NCBI RefSeq assembly: GCF_001295845.1
Contig: NZ_LJIC01000073.1
Location: 36,828-100,827 of the forward strand
Reading direction: 5' to 3'
Length of the DNA: 64,000 nucleotides
DNA from: Rhodopseudomonas sp. AAP120
GTDB taxonomy: Bacteria; Pseudomonadota; Alphaproteobacteria; Rhizobiales; Xanthobacteraceae
Position 1 is the first letter of the stretch, and each line of letters starts with the position of its first letter. The notes below the pieces were generated by a model that worked only from the letters and a program-made list of their open reading frames with translations, had not been told where the DNA came from and ran no database searches. Shown here piece after piece: positions 21,046 to 28,608 of the stretch. The position numbers and the translations under genes were made by a program.

Positions 21046-21867
21046 GTGTCCGACATCCTGACCAAGATCGAAGCCTATAAGCGCGAGGAGATCGCGGCAG
21101 CGAAGCGTGAGCGACCGCTTGCGGCACTGGAGGCGATCGCGCGTGAGGCGGCGCCGCCGCGCGGCTTCGTCCGCGCGCTGCGCGCCAAGCATGCGGCTGG
21201 CGACTACGCGCTGATCGCCGAGATCAAGAAGGCGTCGCCATCGAAGGGCCTGATCCGCGCCGATTTCGATCCGCCGGCACTCGCCAGGGCCTATGAGCAA
21301 GGCGGCGCGGCGTGCCTGTCGGTGCTGACCGACACGCCGTCGTTCCAGGGCAGCCTCGATTATCTGGTCGCGGCCCGCGCCGCGGTGTCGCTGCCGGCGC
21401 TGCGCAAGGATTTCATGTACGAGCCGTATCAGGTGGTGGAAGCGCGCGCCTACGGAGCCGACTGCATCCTGATCATCATGGCGGCGCTCGACGATGCCGA
21501 AGCCAAGGACATCGAGGACGCGGCGTTCGACCTCGGCATGGACGTGCTGGTCGAGATCCACGACGGTGCCGAACTCGACCGCGCGCTGAAGCTGCGCTCG
21601 CCGATGATCGGCGTCAACAACCGCAACCTGCGCACCTTCGAGGTCACGCTCGCGACCAGCGAAGCGCTGGCACCGCGGATCCCGCAGGACCGCCTGATGG
21701 TCGGTGAAAGCGGCATCTTCAACCCAGCCGATCTCGCCCGCCTCGCCCGCGTCGGCATGTCGACCTTCCTGGTCGGCGAAAGCCTGATGCGCCAGGACGA
21801 CGTCACCGCCGCGACGCGGACGCTGCTGGCACGCGAACCGGCGTTGCAGTCAACCGGGACAAAGTAG
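21046..21867 (+). CDS. trpC: Indole-3-glycerol phosphate synthase
   Basis: TrpC closes the indole ring from CdRP in tryptophan biosynthesis. It is a TIM-barrel with the signatures [30 protein letters not shown] and VGESGI, which carry the catalytic Lys/Glu residues of the family. The start is GTG at 21046, chosen because GGAG at 21035-21038 is then 7 nt away; the GTG at 21040 would be only 1 nt from it. 273 residues. Between trpD and moaC. Confidence 0.95.
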   Translation: MSDILTKIEAYKREEIAAAKRERPLAALEAIAREAAPPRGFVRALRAKHAAGDYALIAEIKKASPSKGLIRADFDPPALARAYEQGGAACLSVLTDTPSFQGSLDYLVAARAAVSLPALRKDFMYEPYQVVEARAYGADCILIIMAALDDAEAKDIEDAAFDLGMDVLVEIHDGAELDRALKLRSPMIGVNNRNLRTFEVTLATSEALAPRIPQDRLMVGESGIFNPADLARLARVGMSTFLVGESLMRQDDVTAATRTLLAREPALQSTGTK

Positions 21868-21893
21868 TGCAGCGCGCTGCGCCGAGCGTCGGC

Positions 21894-22070
21894 CTTCACC
21901 CTCCCCTGGAGGGGGAGGGTCGACATGGGACGCGCGAAGCGCGGTCCATGTCGGGGTGGGGTGACAGCCTCTCGGTCCTAACGTGCATCACCGCCAGATC
22001 ATCCCGCGTGGTTTCACCCCACCCCGGACGGCTGTGCCGTCCGACCCTCCCCCTCCAGGGGAGGGTGAAG
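21894..22070. repeat. Large inverted repeat, family B (CTTCACCCTCCCCTGGAGGG...)
   Basis: The left arm (21894-21964) starts CTTCACCCTCCCCTGGAGGG and ends GGGGTGGGGTGA. The right arm (22012-22070) is its inverse, ending CCAGGGGAGGGTGAAG. Each arm also holds an inner hairpin (GGCTGTGCC in the right arm). It fills the trpC-moaC gap and ends 40 nt before the moaC start. The type is common in Bradyrhizobiaceae (general knowledge). Confidence 0.75.
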
Positions 22071-22110
22071 ATGTCGCGCGCTCATCGTTCTCCTATCGAG
22101 AGATCTACCC

Positions 22111-22632
22111 GTGGCTAAGAAGACCAGCAAATCGTCTGCGCCCTCTCCCACCCTCACCCACATCGGAGCCACCGGTGAGGCGCACATGGTCGACGTGTCG
22201 GACAAGCCGGCGACCGAACGGGTCGCGGTCGCCGAGGGGCGCGTGGTGATGAAGCCGGCGACGCTCGAGCTGATCCTCAGCGGCGACGCCAAGAAAGGCG
22301 ACGTGCTCGGCACGGCGCGGATCGCCGGGATCATGGCGGCGAAGCGGACCTCCGAGCTGATCCCGCTGTGCCATCCGCTGGCGTTGTCGAAAGTCACGAT
22401 CGACATCACGCCGGACAAGAAGCTGCCGGGCTGCATCGTCCGCGCCACCGCCAAGGTCTCTGGTCCGACCGGCGTCGAGATGGAAGCATTGACTGCTGTC
22501 TCGGTGGCCTGCCTGACGATCTACGACATGATCAAGGCCGCCGAACGCGGCGTGCGGATCGAAGGCATCCACCTGCTCGCCAAGACCGGCGGAAAGTCGG
22601 GTGACTACGTCGCGGACGCGCGAGCCAAATAG
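22111..22632 (+). CDS. moaC: Cyclic pyranopterin monophosphate synthase MoaC
   Basis: MoaC converts the MoaA product into cyclic pyranopterin monophosphate, an early step of molybdenum cofactor synthesis. The family signatures are present: [13 protein letters not shown], the loop [13 protein letters not shown] with catalytic residues, and [12 protein letters not shown] at the end. 173 residues including a Ser/Lys-rich extension. The start is GTG at 22111 with GAGAGA upstream. moeA, its usual neighbour, lies about 8.8 kb downstream. Confidence 0.96.
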   Translation: MAKKTSKSSAPSPTLTHIGATGEAHMVDVSDKPATERVAVAEGRVVMKPATLELILSGDAKKGDVLGTARIAGIMAAKRTSELIPLCHPLALSKVTIDITPDKKLPGCIVRATAKVSGPTGVEMEALTAVSVACLTIYDMIKAAERGVRIEGIHLLAKTGGKSGDYVADARAK

Positions 22633-22668
22633 GCGTAAGCTCGGCGCCGATCCGCAGGGAGCGCGCCG

Positions 22669-25233
22669 ATGCCGACAGATGCAGCTTCTCCGCCCCTCGT
22701 CGGCCTCAGCGAGCTCGACGCCGACGCGAGGTTGAAGGCCGAAGGCTTCAACGAACTGCCGCGACCGGACCGGCGGACGCTGCTCCGCATCGTGCTGGAA
22801 GTTTTGCGCGAGCCGATGCTGGCGCTGCTGCTCGGCGGCGGCGTGATCTATCTGGCGCTCGGCGACTTCAAGGAAGCCATCATCCTGCTGGTGTTCGCCA
22901 GCCTGTCGGTGATCATCACCGTGGTGCAGGAAAGCCGCACCGAGCGCGTGCTGGAAGCGCTGCGCGACCTGACCAGCCCGCGCGCGCTGGTGATCCGCGG
23001 CGGCGAGCGCAAGCGCATCGCCGGCCGCGAGGTGGTACGCGGCGATCTGCTGGTGCTGGCTGAGGGCGACCGCGTCGCCGCCGACGCGGTGCTGCTGGAG
23101 GCCGACGACATCCAGGCCGACGAGTCGCTGCTGACCGGCGAGTCGCTGCCGGTGCGCAAGATCGCGCGCGACGAGGCCGGCGAGTTGATTGCGCGCCGGC
23201 CCGGCGGCGACGATCAGCCGGTCGTGTATTCCGGCTCGCTGATGGTCCGCGGCAGCGGCATCGCCGAAGTGATCGCCACCGGCGCGCGCAGCGAGATCGG
23301 CAAGATCGGCCAGGCGCTCGGCACGATGCAGACCGAGCCGCCGCGCTTGCAGACCCAGACCCGCAAGCTGGTCCGCGTGTTCGGCCTGATCGGCGGCGCG
23401 TTCAGTATCCTCGTCGTGATGCTGTACGGCACGCTGCGTGGCGGCTGGCTCGACGCGGTGCTGGCCGGCATCACCGTCGGCATGTCGATGCTGCCGGAGG
23501 AATTCCCGGTGGTGCTCACCGTCTTTATGGCGATGGGCGCGTGGCGGATTTCGCAGGCCCGCGTGCTGACACGGCGGGCCGCCGCGATCGAGGCGCTCGG
23601 TTCAGCCACGGTGCTGTGCACCGACAAAACGGGCACACTGACCGAGAACCGGATGAGCGTCGCCGAACTTCGCCTGCCGACCGGCGATGTTTTCCATCCA
23701 CGCGCCGGCGACCTCCCGCCGACATTCCGCGATCTGCTCGACACTGCCCTGCTCGCCGCTGCGCCCGACCCGTTCGACCCGATGGACCGCGCACTGCATC
23801 GCCTTGCCGGCGAGCACCTCCCGGACGGCGCCGATGCGCGTAGCCTGGTGCATTCCTACGGCCTGCGCCGCGACCTGCTGGCGATCACCCAGGTCTGGCG
23901 AGATCCCGACGATCTCGACAACTACGTCGTCGCGGCCAAAGGCGCGCCGGAGGCGATCGCCCGCATGAGCGGCCTCGGCGACGCCGATCTCAGGCTACTA
24001 TCAAGAACGATCGATACGATGGCTGCCGATGGACTGCGCGTGCTAGGCGTCGCCCGCGCCTCACATCCCAGCGACGATTGGCCGGAGACGCCGCTCGGTT
24101 TCGGATTTGCGTTTCTCGGCCTCGTCGGACTGGCCGATCCGCTGCGCGAGGCGGTGCCGGCGGCGGTCGCGGATTGCCGCACAGCGGGCATCCGCGTGGT
24201 GATGATCACCGGCGACTATCCGGTGACGGCGCGGGCGATCGCGCGCGAGGCTGGTATCGAGGCGGAGACGAGTATTACTGGCGACGAGATCGGCCGGCTC
24301 GACGACGCCACCCTGGCGCAGCGCCTGAAGACCACCACCGTGTTCGCGCGGATCATGCCGGAGCAGAAGCTGCGCATCGTCGAGGCTCTGAAGGCCGACG
24401 GCGAAGTCGTCGCCATGACCGGGGACGGCGTCAACGACGCGCCGTCGCTGAAGGCGGCGCATATCGGCATCGCGATGGGGGGCCGTGGCACCGACGTCGC
24501 ACGCGAAGCGTCTGCGATCGTGCTGCTCGACGACGACTTCGCCTCAATCGTGAAAGCGATCCGGCTCGGCCGGCGGATCTACGACAATCTCGTCAAGGCG
24601 ATGGGTTTCATCTTCGCCGTGCACGTGCCGATCGCCGGGTTGGCGCTGCTGCCGCTGCTGTTCGGCCTGCCTATCCTGCTCGGCCCGATCCACATTGCGT
24701 TTCTTGAGATGATCATCGACCCGGTCTGTTCGATCGTGTTCGAAGCCGAGACCGCCGAGGACGACGTGATGCGCCGCAAACCGCGCGATCCCGAGCAGCC
24801 GCTGTTCGGCCGCGCACTGATCGGCTGGGGCCTGGTGCAGGGCCTGCTGGTGTTCGCGCTGGTGGCTGGCGTGTTCGTCATCGGACAGTCTCGCGCGATG
24901 CCGGAGACCGAACTGCGCGCCCTGACGTTCTTTGCCCTGGTGTTGAGCTTCGTCTGCCTGATCTTCGTCAACCGCTCGTTCTCGACCTCGATCCTGGCAG
25001 CGTTGCGCCGGCCCAATCCGATGCTTTTGGTCGTGCTGATCATCGTCGCCGGCGTACTTGGCCTCAGCCTCGCCTGGCCTTGCCTGCGCGAACTTTTCAA
25101 ATTCGGTCCGCTGCACGGCGACGATCTCGCACTCACCGCCCTCGCCGCGCTGCTGGTGCTGATCGTGCTCGAACTGATCAAGCCGCTGTGGCGCAGCGGA
25201 TTGGGCGGCGTATCGCCGCAGCGCGCGGCGTAG
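22669..25233 (+). CDS. P-type cation ATPase of uncertain specificity (PEEFP variant)
   Basis: An 854-residue inner-membrane P-type ATPase of the P2-like architecture. Visible are the actuator motif LTGES, the phosphorylation site Asp319 in CTDKTGTLT, the hinge GDGVNDAPS near residue 586 and about ten helices. The ion-site residues are atypical: helix 4 has PEEFP (276-280) rather than PEGLP, helix 5 has His652, and helix 6 has Glu680 and Asp684 (LEMIID) where Ca2+ pumps have Asn and Asp. No heavy-metal-binding domain or CPC motif is present. The transported ion cannot be named. ATG at 22669 follows GGGAG. Confidence 0.88.
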   Translation: MPTDAASPPLVGLSELDADARLKAEGFNELPRPDRRTLLRIVLEVLREPMLALLLGGGVIYLALGDFKEAIILLVFASLSVIITVVQESRTERVLEALRDLTSPRALVIRGGERKRIAGREVVRGDLLVLAEGDRVAADAVLLEADDIQADESLLTGESLPVRKIARDEAGELIARRPGGDDQPVVYSGSLMVRGSGIAEVIATGARSEIGKIGQALGTMQTEPPRLQTQTRKLVRVFGLIGGAFSILVVMLYGTLRGGWLDAVLAGITVGMSMLPEEFPVVLTVFMAMGAWRISQARVLTRRAAAIEALGSATVLCTDKTGTLTENRMSVAELRLPTGDVFHPRAGDLPPTFRDLLDTALLAAAPDPFDPMDRALHRLAGEHLPDGADARSLVHSYGLRRDLLAITQVWRDPDDLDNYVVAAKGAPEAIARMSGLGDADLRLLSRTIDTMAADGLRVLGVARASHPSDDWPETPLGFGFAFLGLVGLADPLREAVPAAVADCRTAGIRVVMITGDYPVTARAIAREAGIEAETSITGDEIGRLDDATLAQRLKTTTVFARIMPEQKLRIVEALKADGEVVAMTGDGVNDAPSLKAAHIGIAMGGRGTDVAREASAIVLLDDDFASIVKAIRLGRRIYDNLVKAMGFIFAVHVPIAGLALLPLLFGLPILLGPIHIAFLEMIIDPVCSIVFEAETAEDDVMRRKPRDPEQPLFGRALIGWGLVQGLLVFALVAGVFVIGQSRAMPETELRALTFFALVLSFVCLIFVNRSFSTSILAALRRPNPMLLVVLIIVAGVLGLSLAWPCLRELFKFGPLHGDDLALTALAALLVLIVLELIKPLWRSGLGGVSPQRAA

Positions 25234-25325
25234 CCCCCGCGTGAAGCTGTCAGGACCAGCCTGGATCTGTCGGCCGGTAGCAGTCTCACCATTTCCCCAT
25301 GGGACCTTGACGGTCGGGCGCTGCG

Positions 25326-25679
25326 TCACTCGATCGGCTCGATGAAATGCGTACAGCTGCTGCAGTCGGTCCGGCCGATCAGCTTGTCGTATTGCTTGGA
25401 TCGATTGTTGTACTCGAACAGCAGGCAAACGCCCGCAACTGCGGTCTTCTGACAGGCGAACCGCGGCAGCGCCAAGGCCTCGTTGATCGACAGCTTCAGC
25501 GCAACTGTCGGTGCGCTCATGCTCCAGATGCGACCGCTGGCCGCCGCCTTCTCAAGCGTCCTGCCGGCCGTCTTGGCCCGCTTCGCGGTCTTTTTGGCAG
25601 GCGCGCTCCGCGACTTCCGGGCTGATGGTGCCGTGCCCGCCTTCTTTGCCTTCTTTGCCTTCTTTGCCTTCTTGACCAT
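25326..25679 (-). CDS. Small protein with lysine-repeat tail, unknown function
   Basis: A 117-residue protein with two parts. Residues 1-45 are a histone-H1-like tail made of KKA repeats (MVKKAKKAKKAKKAG, then SARKSRSAPAKKTAKRAKTAG). Residues 50-117 form a compact part with four Cys (ACQKT, GVCLLF, DCSSC). The tail suggests nucleic-acid or anionic-polymer binding, but that is inference. The coding DNA is a near-perfect tandem of AAGAAGGCA units, prone to slippage. It has the same strand as the lipoprotein gene, 30 nt away. No family recognised. Confidence 0.7.
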   Translation of the reverse strand: MVKKAKKAKKAKKAGTAPSARKSRSAPAKKTAKRAKTAGRTLEKAAASGRIWSMSAPTVALKLSINEALALPRFACQKTAVAGVCLLFEYNNRSKQYDKLIGRTDCSSCTHFIEPIE

Positions 25680-25709
25680 TGCGACCTCCTTCGACGATGC
25701 GATGCAAGG

Positions 25710-26543
25710 CTATTGCAAGCGGGCGTTCCGGATGCCGTTCGATACGGCGAGACCGATTTCCGATGACAAGTGCGCCTCAGCGGCGGCGCGCGCCGGCACC
25801 ACTGTCGAGACGAGTTGCGGCCGGCCGGGCGGCGGTGGCACGATCACCGTCGGCCCCAGCGTGAGGATCAGGTCGTGGGTGCGCGTTCGGCTCGCCGACA
25901 ACAATGATCCCGATGGGTTGACCGTGACGCGCGCCAGTTTCCAGGACGGCGTGATGTTGCCCTTGGTCACGATCTCGAATTTCACTTCGTGCGACAGGAC
26001 GTTCACACCCGTGCCGTCGGGCTTGTAGCGCCGGAAATTGATCAGGCCGGAGCTGCTGAGCGAGAGATTGTCGAACAACCAGTCGCGTAGCTTCAGATCG
26101 CTCTGCATCAGCATCCAGCCGCCCGGCCGCTCGCCGGGTTCGCATTCCTTCAGCTCGCGTAGCTCGCGGACGGTGTAGAACGCGCCGACCTTGTTGATCC
26201 GAGTGGCGTCGGACGACAGGTTGGCGCCTCCGGCGAGACTGAAAATCGACGTGGCCGCGCCCGGCGGAAACCAAATGGCGTTCGGATTGGCTGCGCTGTT
26301 CTCGCCCATCGTAAAATTGAGGCTCATCTGAACGCCCCAATTGTCCAGCACTGTGCGCGGATGCGCTGCGTAGACCGCAGCGAAGGAGTCGCGCAGCTCG
26401 CACTTCACATTGTGCACGATGCTATTGATGAGCGCCTGTTCGTCGGCCGCGTCACCGGGGGGCTCCTGAATGCCCGGAACGTAAGTCCCACACCCCGTCA
26501 ACAATGCTGCGACGCAAAGCGGCAATATACGATCCACAAACAT
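25710..26543 (-). CDS. Putative outer- or inner-membrane lipoprotein, unknown function
   Basis: A 277-residue protein with a lipoprotein signal: FVDRILPLCVAALLTGCG, with lipobox LTGC and the acylated Cys near residue 18. The mature part is mixed alpha/beta, with a Pro-rich stretch IVPPPPGRPQ near the C-terminus. No enzymatic motif is seen. The start at ATG 26543 is preferred over a TTG at 26561, because it begins the signal peptide directly. It lies just upstream of the lysine-tail gene on the same strand, probably one transcript. Confidence 0.75.
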   Translation of the reverse strand: MFVDRILPLCVAALLTGCGTYVPGIQEPPGDAADEQALINSIVHNVKCELRDSFAAVYAAHPRTVLDNWGVQMSLNFTMGENSAANPNAIWFPPGAATSIFSLAGGANLSSDATRINKVGAFYTVRELRELKECEPGERPGGWMLMQSDLKLRDWLFDNLSLSSSGLINFRRYKPDGTGVNVLSHEVKFEIVTKGNITPSWKLARVTVNPSGSLLSASRTRTHDLILTLGPTVIVPPPPGRPQLVSTVVPARAAAEAHLSSEIGLAVSNGIRNARLQ

Positions 26544-26866
26544 GGTATTGGCTCGCGACAACTAATTAAAAAAGAATAACTATATCGGCGGATCCAATCT
26601 CATGAGACCAGAAATTGCAAATGCAAATTCTGCTCGCGCCAAAGGTCGCGACACGTTGCGACGTTTCTGCAACAGAGATCAGTCCAATGTTGGTACCAGA
26701 GACATCAGCTGCAACGGACCGGAATGTGGTTTGGCGGTCCGCACGATATGGCGGCGCGACACTGGTCGCTTTGCTGGTACCAGGTGTGCCGAGGTCATCA
26801 GATGTGTACGCGCAGCCGTCGCGGCGGTCAGCGGGGAGCTGATCGCCGCGACCGTCCGCGTTGTTG
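26544..26866. other. Gene-free stretch of about 320 bp
   Basis: No gene with a credible start or family resemblance was found. Short frames on either strand overlap the neighbouring genes and have no RBS. The first 60 bases next to the lipoprotein start are AT-rich (AATTAAAAAAGAATAACTAT) and are the likely lipoprotein promoter region. Confidence 0.5.
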
Positions 26867-27067
26867 CTACGCCGACATCGCTTCGATCGCCTGACGGTCG
26901 ATCACGAAGCGGCTGGTATTGGCGCAGTCTTCGCAATGATAGGTGTGGCGCTCGAACTCAAAACTGCGCCCGACCGGCCGCGGCTCGACGCACGCGAGCC
27001 GCATCGTCGCGCCACAGACGGGGCAGCGCGCGGGATCGAACGTAGTTTGAATGTTTCGCCAGACCAT
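26867..27067 (-). CDS. Small zinc-ribbon protein, 66 aa
   Basis: A 66-residue protein with two CxxC knuckles, CPVCGATM and CEDCANTS, separated by about 26 residues, a four-Cys zinc-ribbon pattern. The function is unknown; such small ribbons may regulate or bind nucleic acids. The ATG at 27067 follows a very strong GGGGAGGAGG Shine-Dalgarno, which decides the start. The gene begins inside the upstream 161-aa reading frame, overlapping it by about 110 nt in another frame. Confidence 0.75.
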   Translation of the reverse strand: MVWRNIQTTFDPARCPVCGATMRLACVEPRPVGRSFEFERHTYHCEDCANTSRFVIDRQAIEAMSA

Positions 27068-27443
27068 AATGCCTCCTCCCCACTGGCTCGCTTCGCTCGA
27101 ACGACAGGCTGTCGTCGCGATCACCGAGGCCGCTCGGCCGAACCGCCGCTCCGCCTTTCGGCGGCGGTTCGTCGTCGTCGAGCCGGCGTAGCGCGGCCAG
27201 AATGGCGGCGAGCGCAACCGTCCGGCCCGTTCCGGGCACGGCGCGCAGCCAAGGCTGCTGCTCGATCGCATTGGCGTCCGACGCCCATGAGGAGAGAATG
27301 GCCCGCTTCTCAGACGTGCTCAGCGCGTCGTCGCGCAGCACCTGATCGGGATGGTCGTACCCCGCAGCCGGGTTTTGCAAGGCGGTGTGGTCGAGGCCCG
27401 GAACATGGCGGCGGTCCAGAGCCGTTTCGGTCGTACTGTGCAT
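26958..27443 (-). CDS. Hypothetical protein of the small rhizobial 'HPDQVL...SSWASD' type
   Basis: The first 80 residues look like a small family common in Rhizobiales (from memory): YDHPDQVLRDDALSTSEKRA, then AILSSWASDA and a terminal VALAAILAALRRLDDD. Function unknown. The expected family length is about 100 residues, but this frame stays open to 161 and its last 36 codons overlap the zinc-ribbon gene out of frame, giving an Arg/Ala-rich end that may be non-functional. A lost stop or a frameshift is possible. Confidence 0.6.
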   Translation of the reverse strand: MHSTTETALDRRHVPGLDHTALQNPAAGYDHPDQVLRDDALSTSEKRAILSSWASDANAIEQQPWLRAVPGTGRTVALAAILAALRRLDDDEPPPKGGAAVRPSGLGDRDDSLSFERSEPVGRRHYGLAKHSNYVRSRALPRLWRDDAARVRRAAAGRAQF

Positions 27444-27566
27444 AGCAATCCTCCCGAGCTACTCCTTTCAGAACGGGACGGTTCGAAAATTAGAAAGACC
27501 AGAACGGCTTTCAAGTCCCCGCCGAGAAAAATTTCGCGCTTCTCTCCATCCGCTTACCAGCTCCCT

Positions 27567-27594
27567 CTTGACGGCGAACGACGCGATCCCAGAT
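27567..27594 (+). promoter_or_regulatory. Candidate RpoH (sigma-32) promoter of hsp20
   Basis: CTTGACG at 27567-27573 and CCCAGAT at 27588-27594 are spaced by 14 nt, close to the sigma-32 consensus CTTGAAA-N13-14-CCCATNT. Transcription would start near 27602, giving a leader of about 74 nt before the hsp20 ATG. Confidence 0.5.
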
Positions 27595-27675
27595 CGATCA
27601 GCGCGCCCGCTACGGCGCGGTGCGCTTTCCTGATTTCCGTGATCGGATGATCAAGACTGAAGTGAGGAGGCATCC

Positions 27676-28176
27676 ATGAACATGCGAGACATCATCCCCT
27701 GGAGCCGCGGCAGTCAGCCCGCTGTGCCGTCGTTCAACGGCGATCCCTTTCTGTCGCTGCACCGCGAAATGAACCGGCTGTTCGATGACGTTTTCCGCGG
27801 CTTCGATGCGCCGGCCCTTGCAAACCGCTTTCCGGCCCTCGGCAGTTCCTGGCCGAAGCTGGAAATCGCCGATACCGAAAAAGAGCTGACGGTCTCGGCC
27901 GAAGTCCCCGGCATGGAGGAAAAGGACATCGAGGTCCTGCTCGATGACGGCGCGCTGACGATCCGAGGCGAGAAGACATCGGCGACGGAAGACAAGGACA
28001 AGCAGTTCAGCGAGCACTTCTACGGCAAGTTCGAGCGCCGGATCCCGCTCGACGCCGCGATCGCGGCCGACAAGGTCAGTGCCTCGTTCAAGAACGGTCT
28101 CCTGACGGTAACCTTGCCGAAGAACGGGCCTGCACCGTCCTCCGCCAAGCGAATCGCAATCCAGCCCGGCAAGTGA
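27676..28176 (+). CDS. Small heat-shock protein, Hsp20/alpha-crystallin family
   Basis: An ATP-independent holdase chaperone that keeps unfolding proteins soluble in the cytoplasm. The 166-residue protein has an N-terminal arm with FLSLHREMNRLFDDVFRGF, an alpha-crystallin domain from about 57 (PKLEIADTEKELTVSAEVPG) to 150 with the signature FKNGLLTVTLPK, and a short C-terminal tail. ATG at 27676 follows GAGGAGG. It likely answers heat stress: a sigma-32-like promoter lies upstream, and its leader can pair UUUCCU (27626-27631) with the Shine-Dalgarno. Confidence 0.93.
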   Translation: MNMRDIIPWSRGSQPAVPSFNGDPFLSLHREMNRLFDDVFRGFDAPALANRFPALGSSWPKLEIADTEKELTVSAEVPGMEEKDIEVLLDDGALTIRGEKTSATEDKDKQFSEHFYGKFERRIPLDAAIAADKVSASFKNGLLTVTLPKNGPAPSSAKRIAIQPGK

Positions 28177-28222
28177 TCGCCGGTGGAACGCGCCGAAACG
28201 ATCTGTTCATCATCCCGCAGTT

Positions 28223-28255
28223 CGCCCCGGGACGCTCCCGCCTTGTCCCGGGGCG
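28223..28255. terminator. Perfect 11-bp GC hairpin after hsp20
   Basis: CGCCCCGGGAC (28223-28233) pairs exactly with GTCCCGGGGCG (28245-28255) around an 11-nt loop. It lies 46 nt after the hsp20 stop. It lacks a T tract, so it may be a processing or attenuation hairpin rather than a classical terminator. Confidence 0.5.
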
Positions 28256-28341
28256 CTCAGTATCGGCGCAAACAGAATTTAACAACTTCAGGGTGTAGTC
28301 GCTCGACAGAGGTATTTTCACCGGCGGGGCGAGAGTTGGTG

Positions 28342-28581
28342 ATGAGACAAGAGCGACGATTTGCGCGTGTGCGGCCGAATGCGAGCGCGGGGAGCCTGAT
28401 CGTGGGCCCCAAGCTGCCGGTCGTGTCCTGCAACGTGGTCGATTACTCCGCCGGCGGTGCCTGTGTGGAGCTGAACTCCGATATCAGCCTGCCGTCGCGG
28501 TTCGAACTTCTGCACGGCGGCACGAAGAAGAAATGTCGCATGGTCTGGAAGCGCGATCGCCGCGTCGGCGTCGCCTTCTGA
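28342..28581 (+). CDS. PilZ domain protein (putative c-di-GMP receptor)
   Basis: A 79-residue stand-alone PilZ domain. The c-di-GMP-binding elements are visible: the N-terminal arginines in RRFARVR (residues 5-11) and the DxSxxG motif in DYSAGGACVEL. The C-terminal strand KCRMVWKRDRRVGVAF is typical of rhizobial PilZ proteins. It would act as a cytoplasmic c-di-GMP effector. The ATG at 28342 follows GAGAG; the frame extends back to 28183 but without PilZ-like sequence. Neighbours give no target. Confidence 0.82.
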   Translation: MRQERRFARVRPNASAGSLIVGPKLPVVSCNVVDYSAGGACVELNSDISLPSRFELLHGGTKKKCRMVWKRDRRVGVAF

Positions 28582-28608
28582 GGCCGACTGTTGGCGTTCC
28601 GTTCGCGC

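Noticed and set aside
25633..25677. Short tandem repeat (TTCTTTGCC units) that could be read as a CRISPR-like or microsatellite array
   Set aside because: Units are 9 nt without spacers and encode the KKA tail of the minus-strand gene.
26602..27045. A 147-codon plus-strand frame in the gap before the zinc-ribbon gene
   Set aside because: No RBS, overlaps the zinc-ribbon gene on the other strand and has shadow-like composition.
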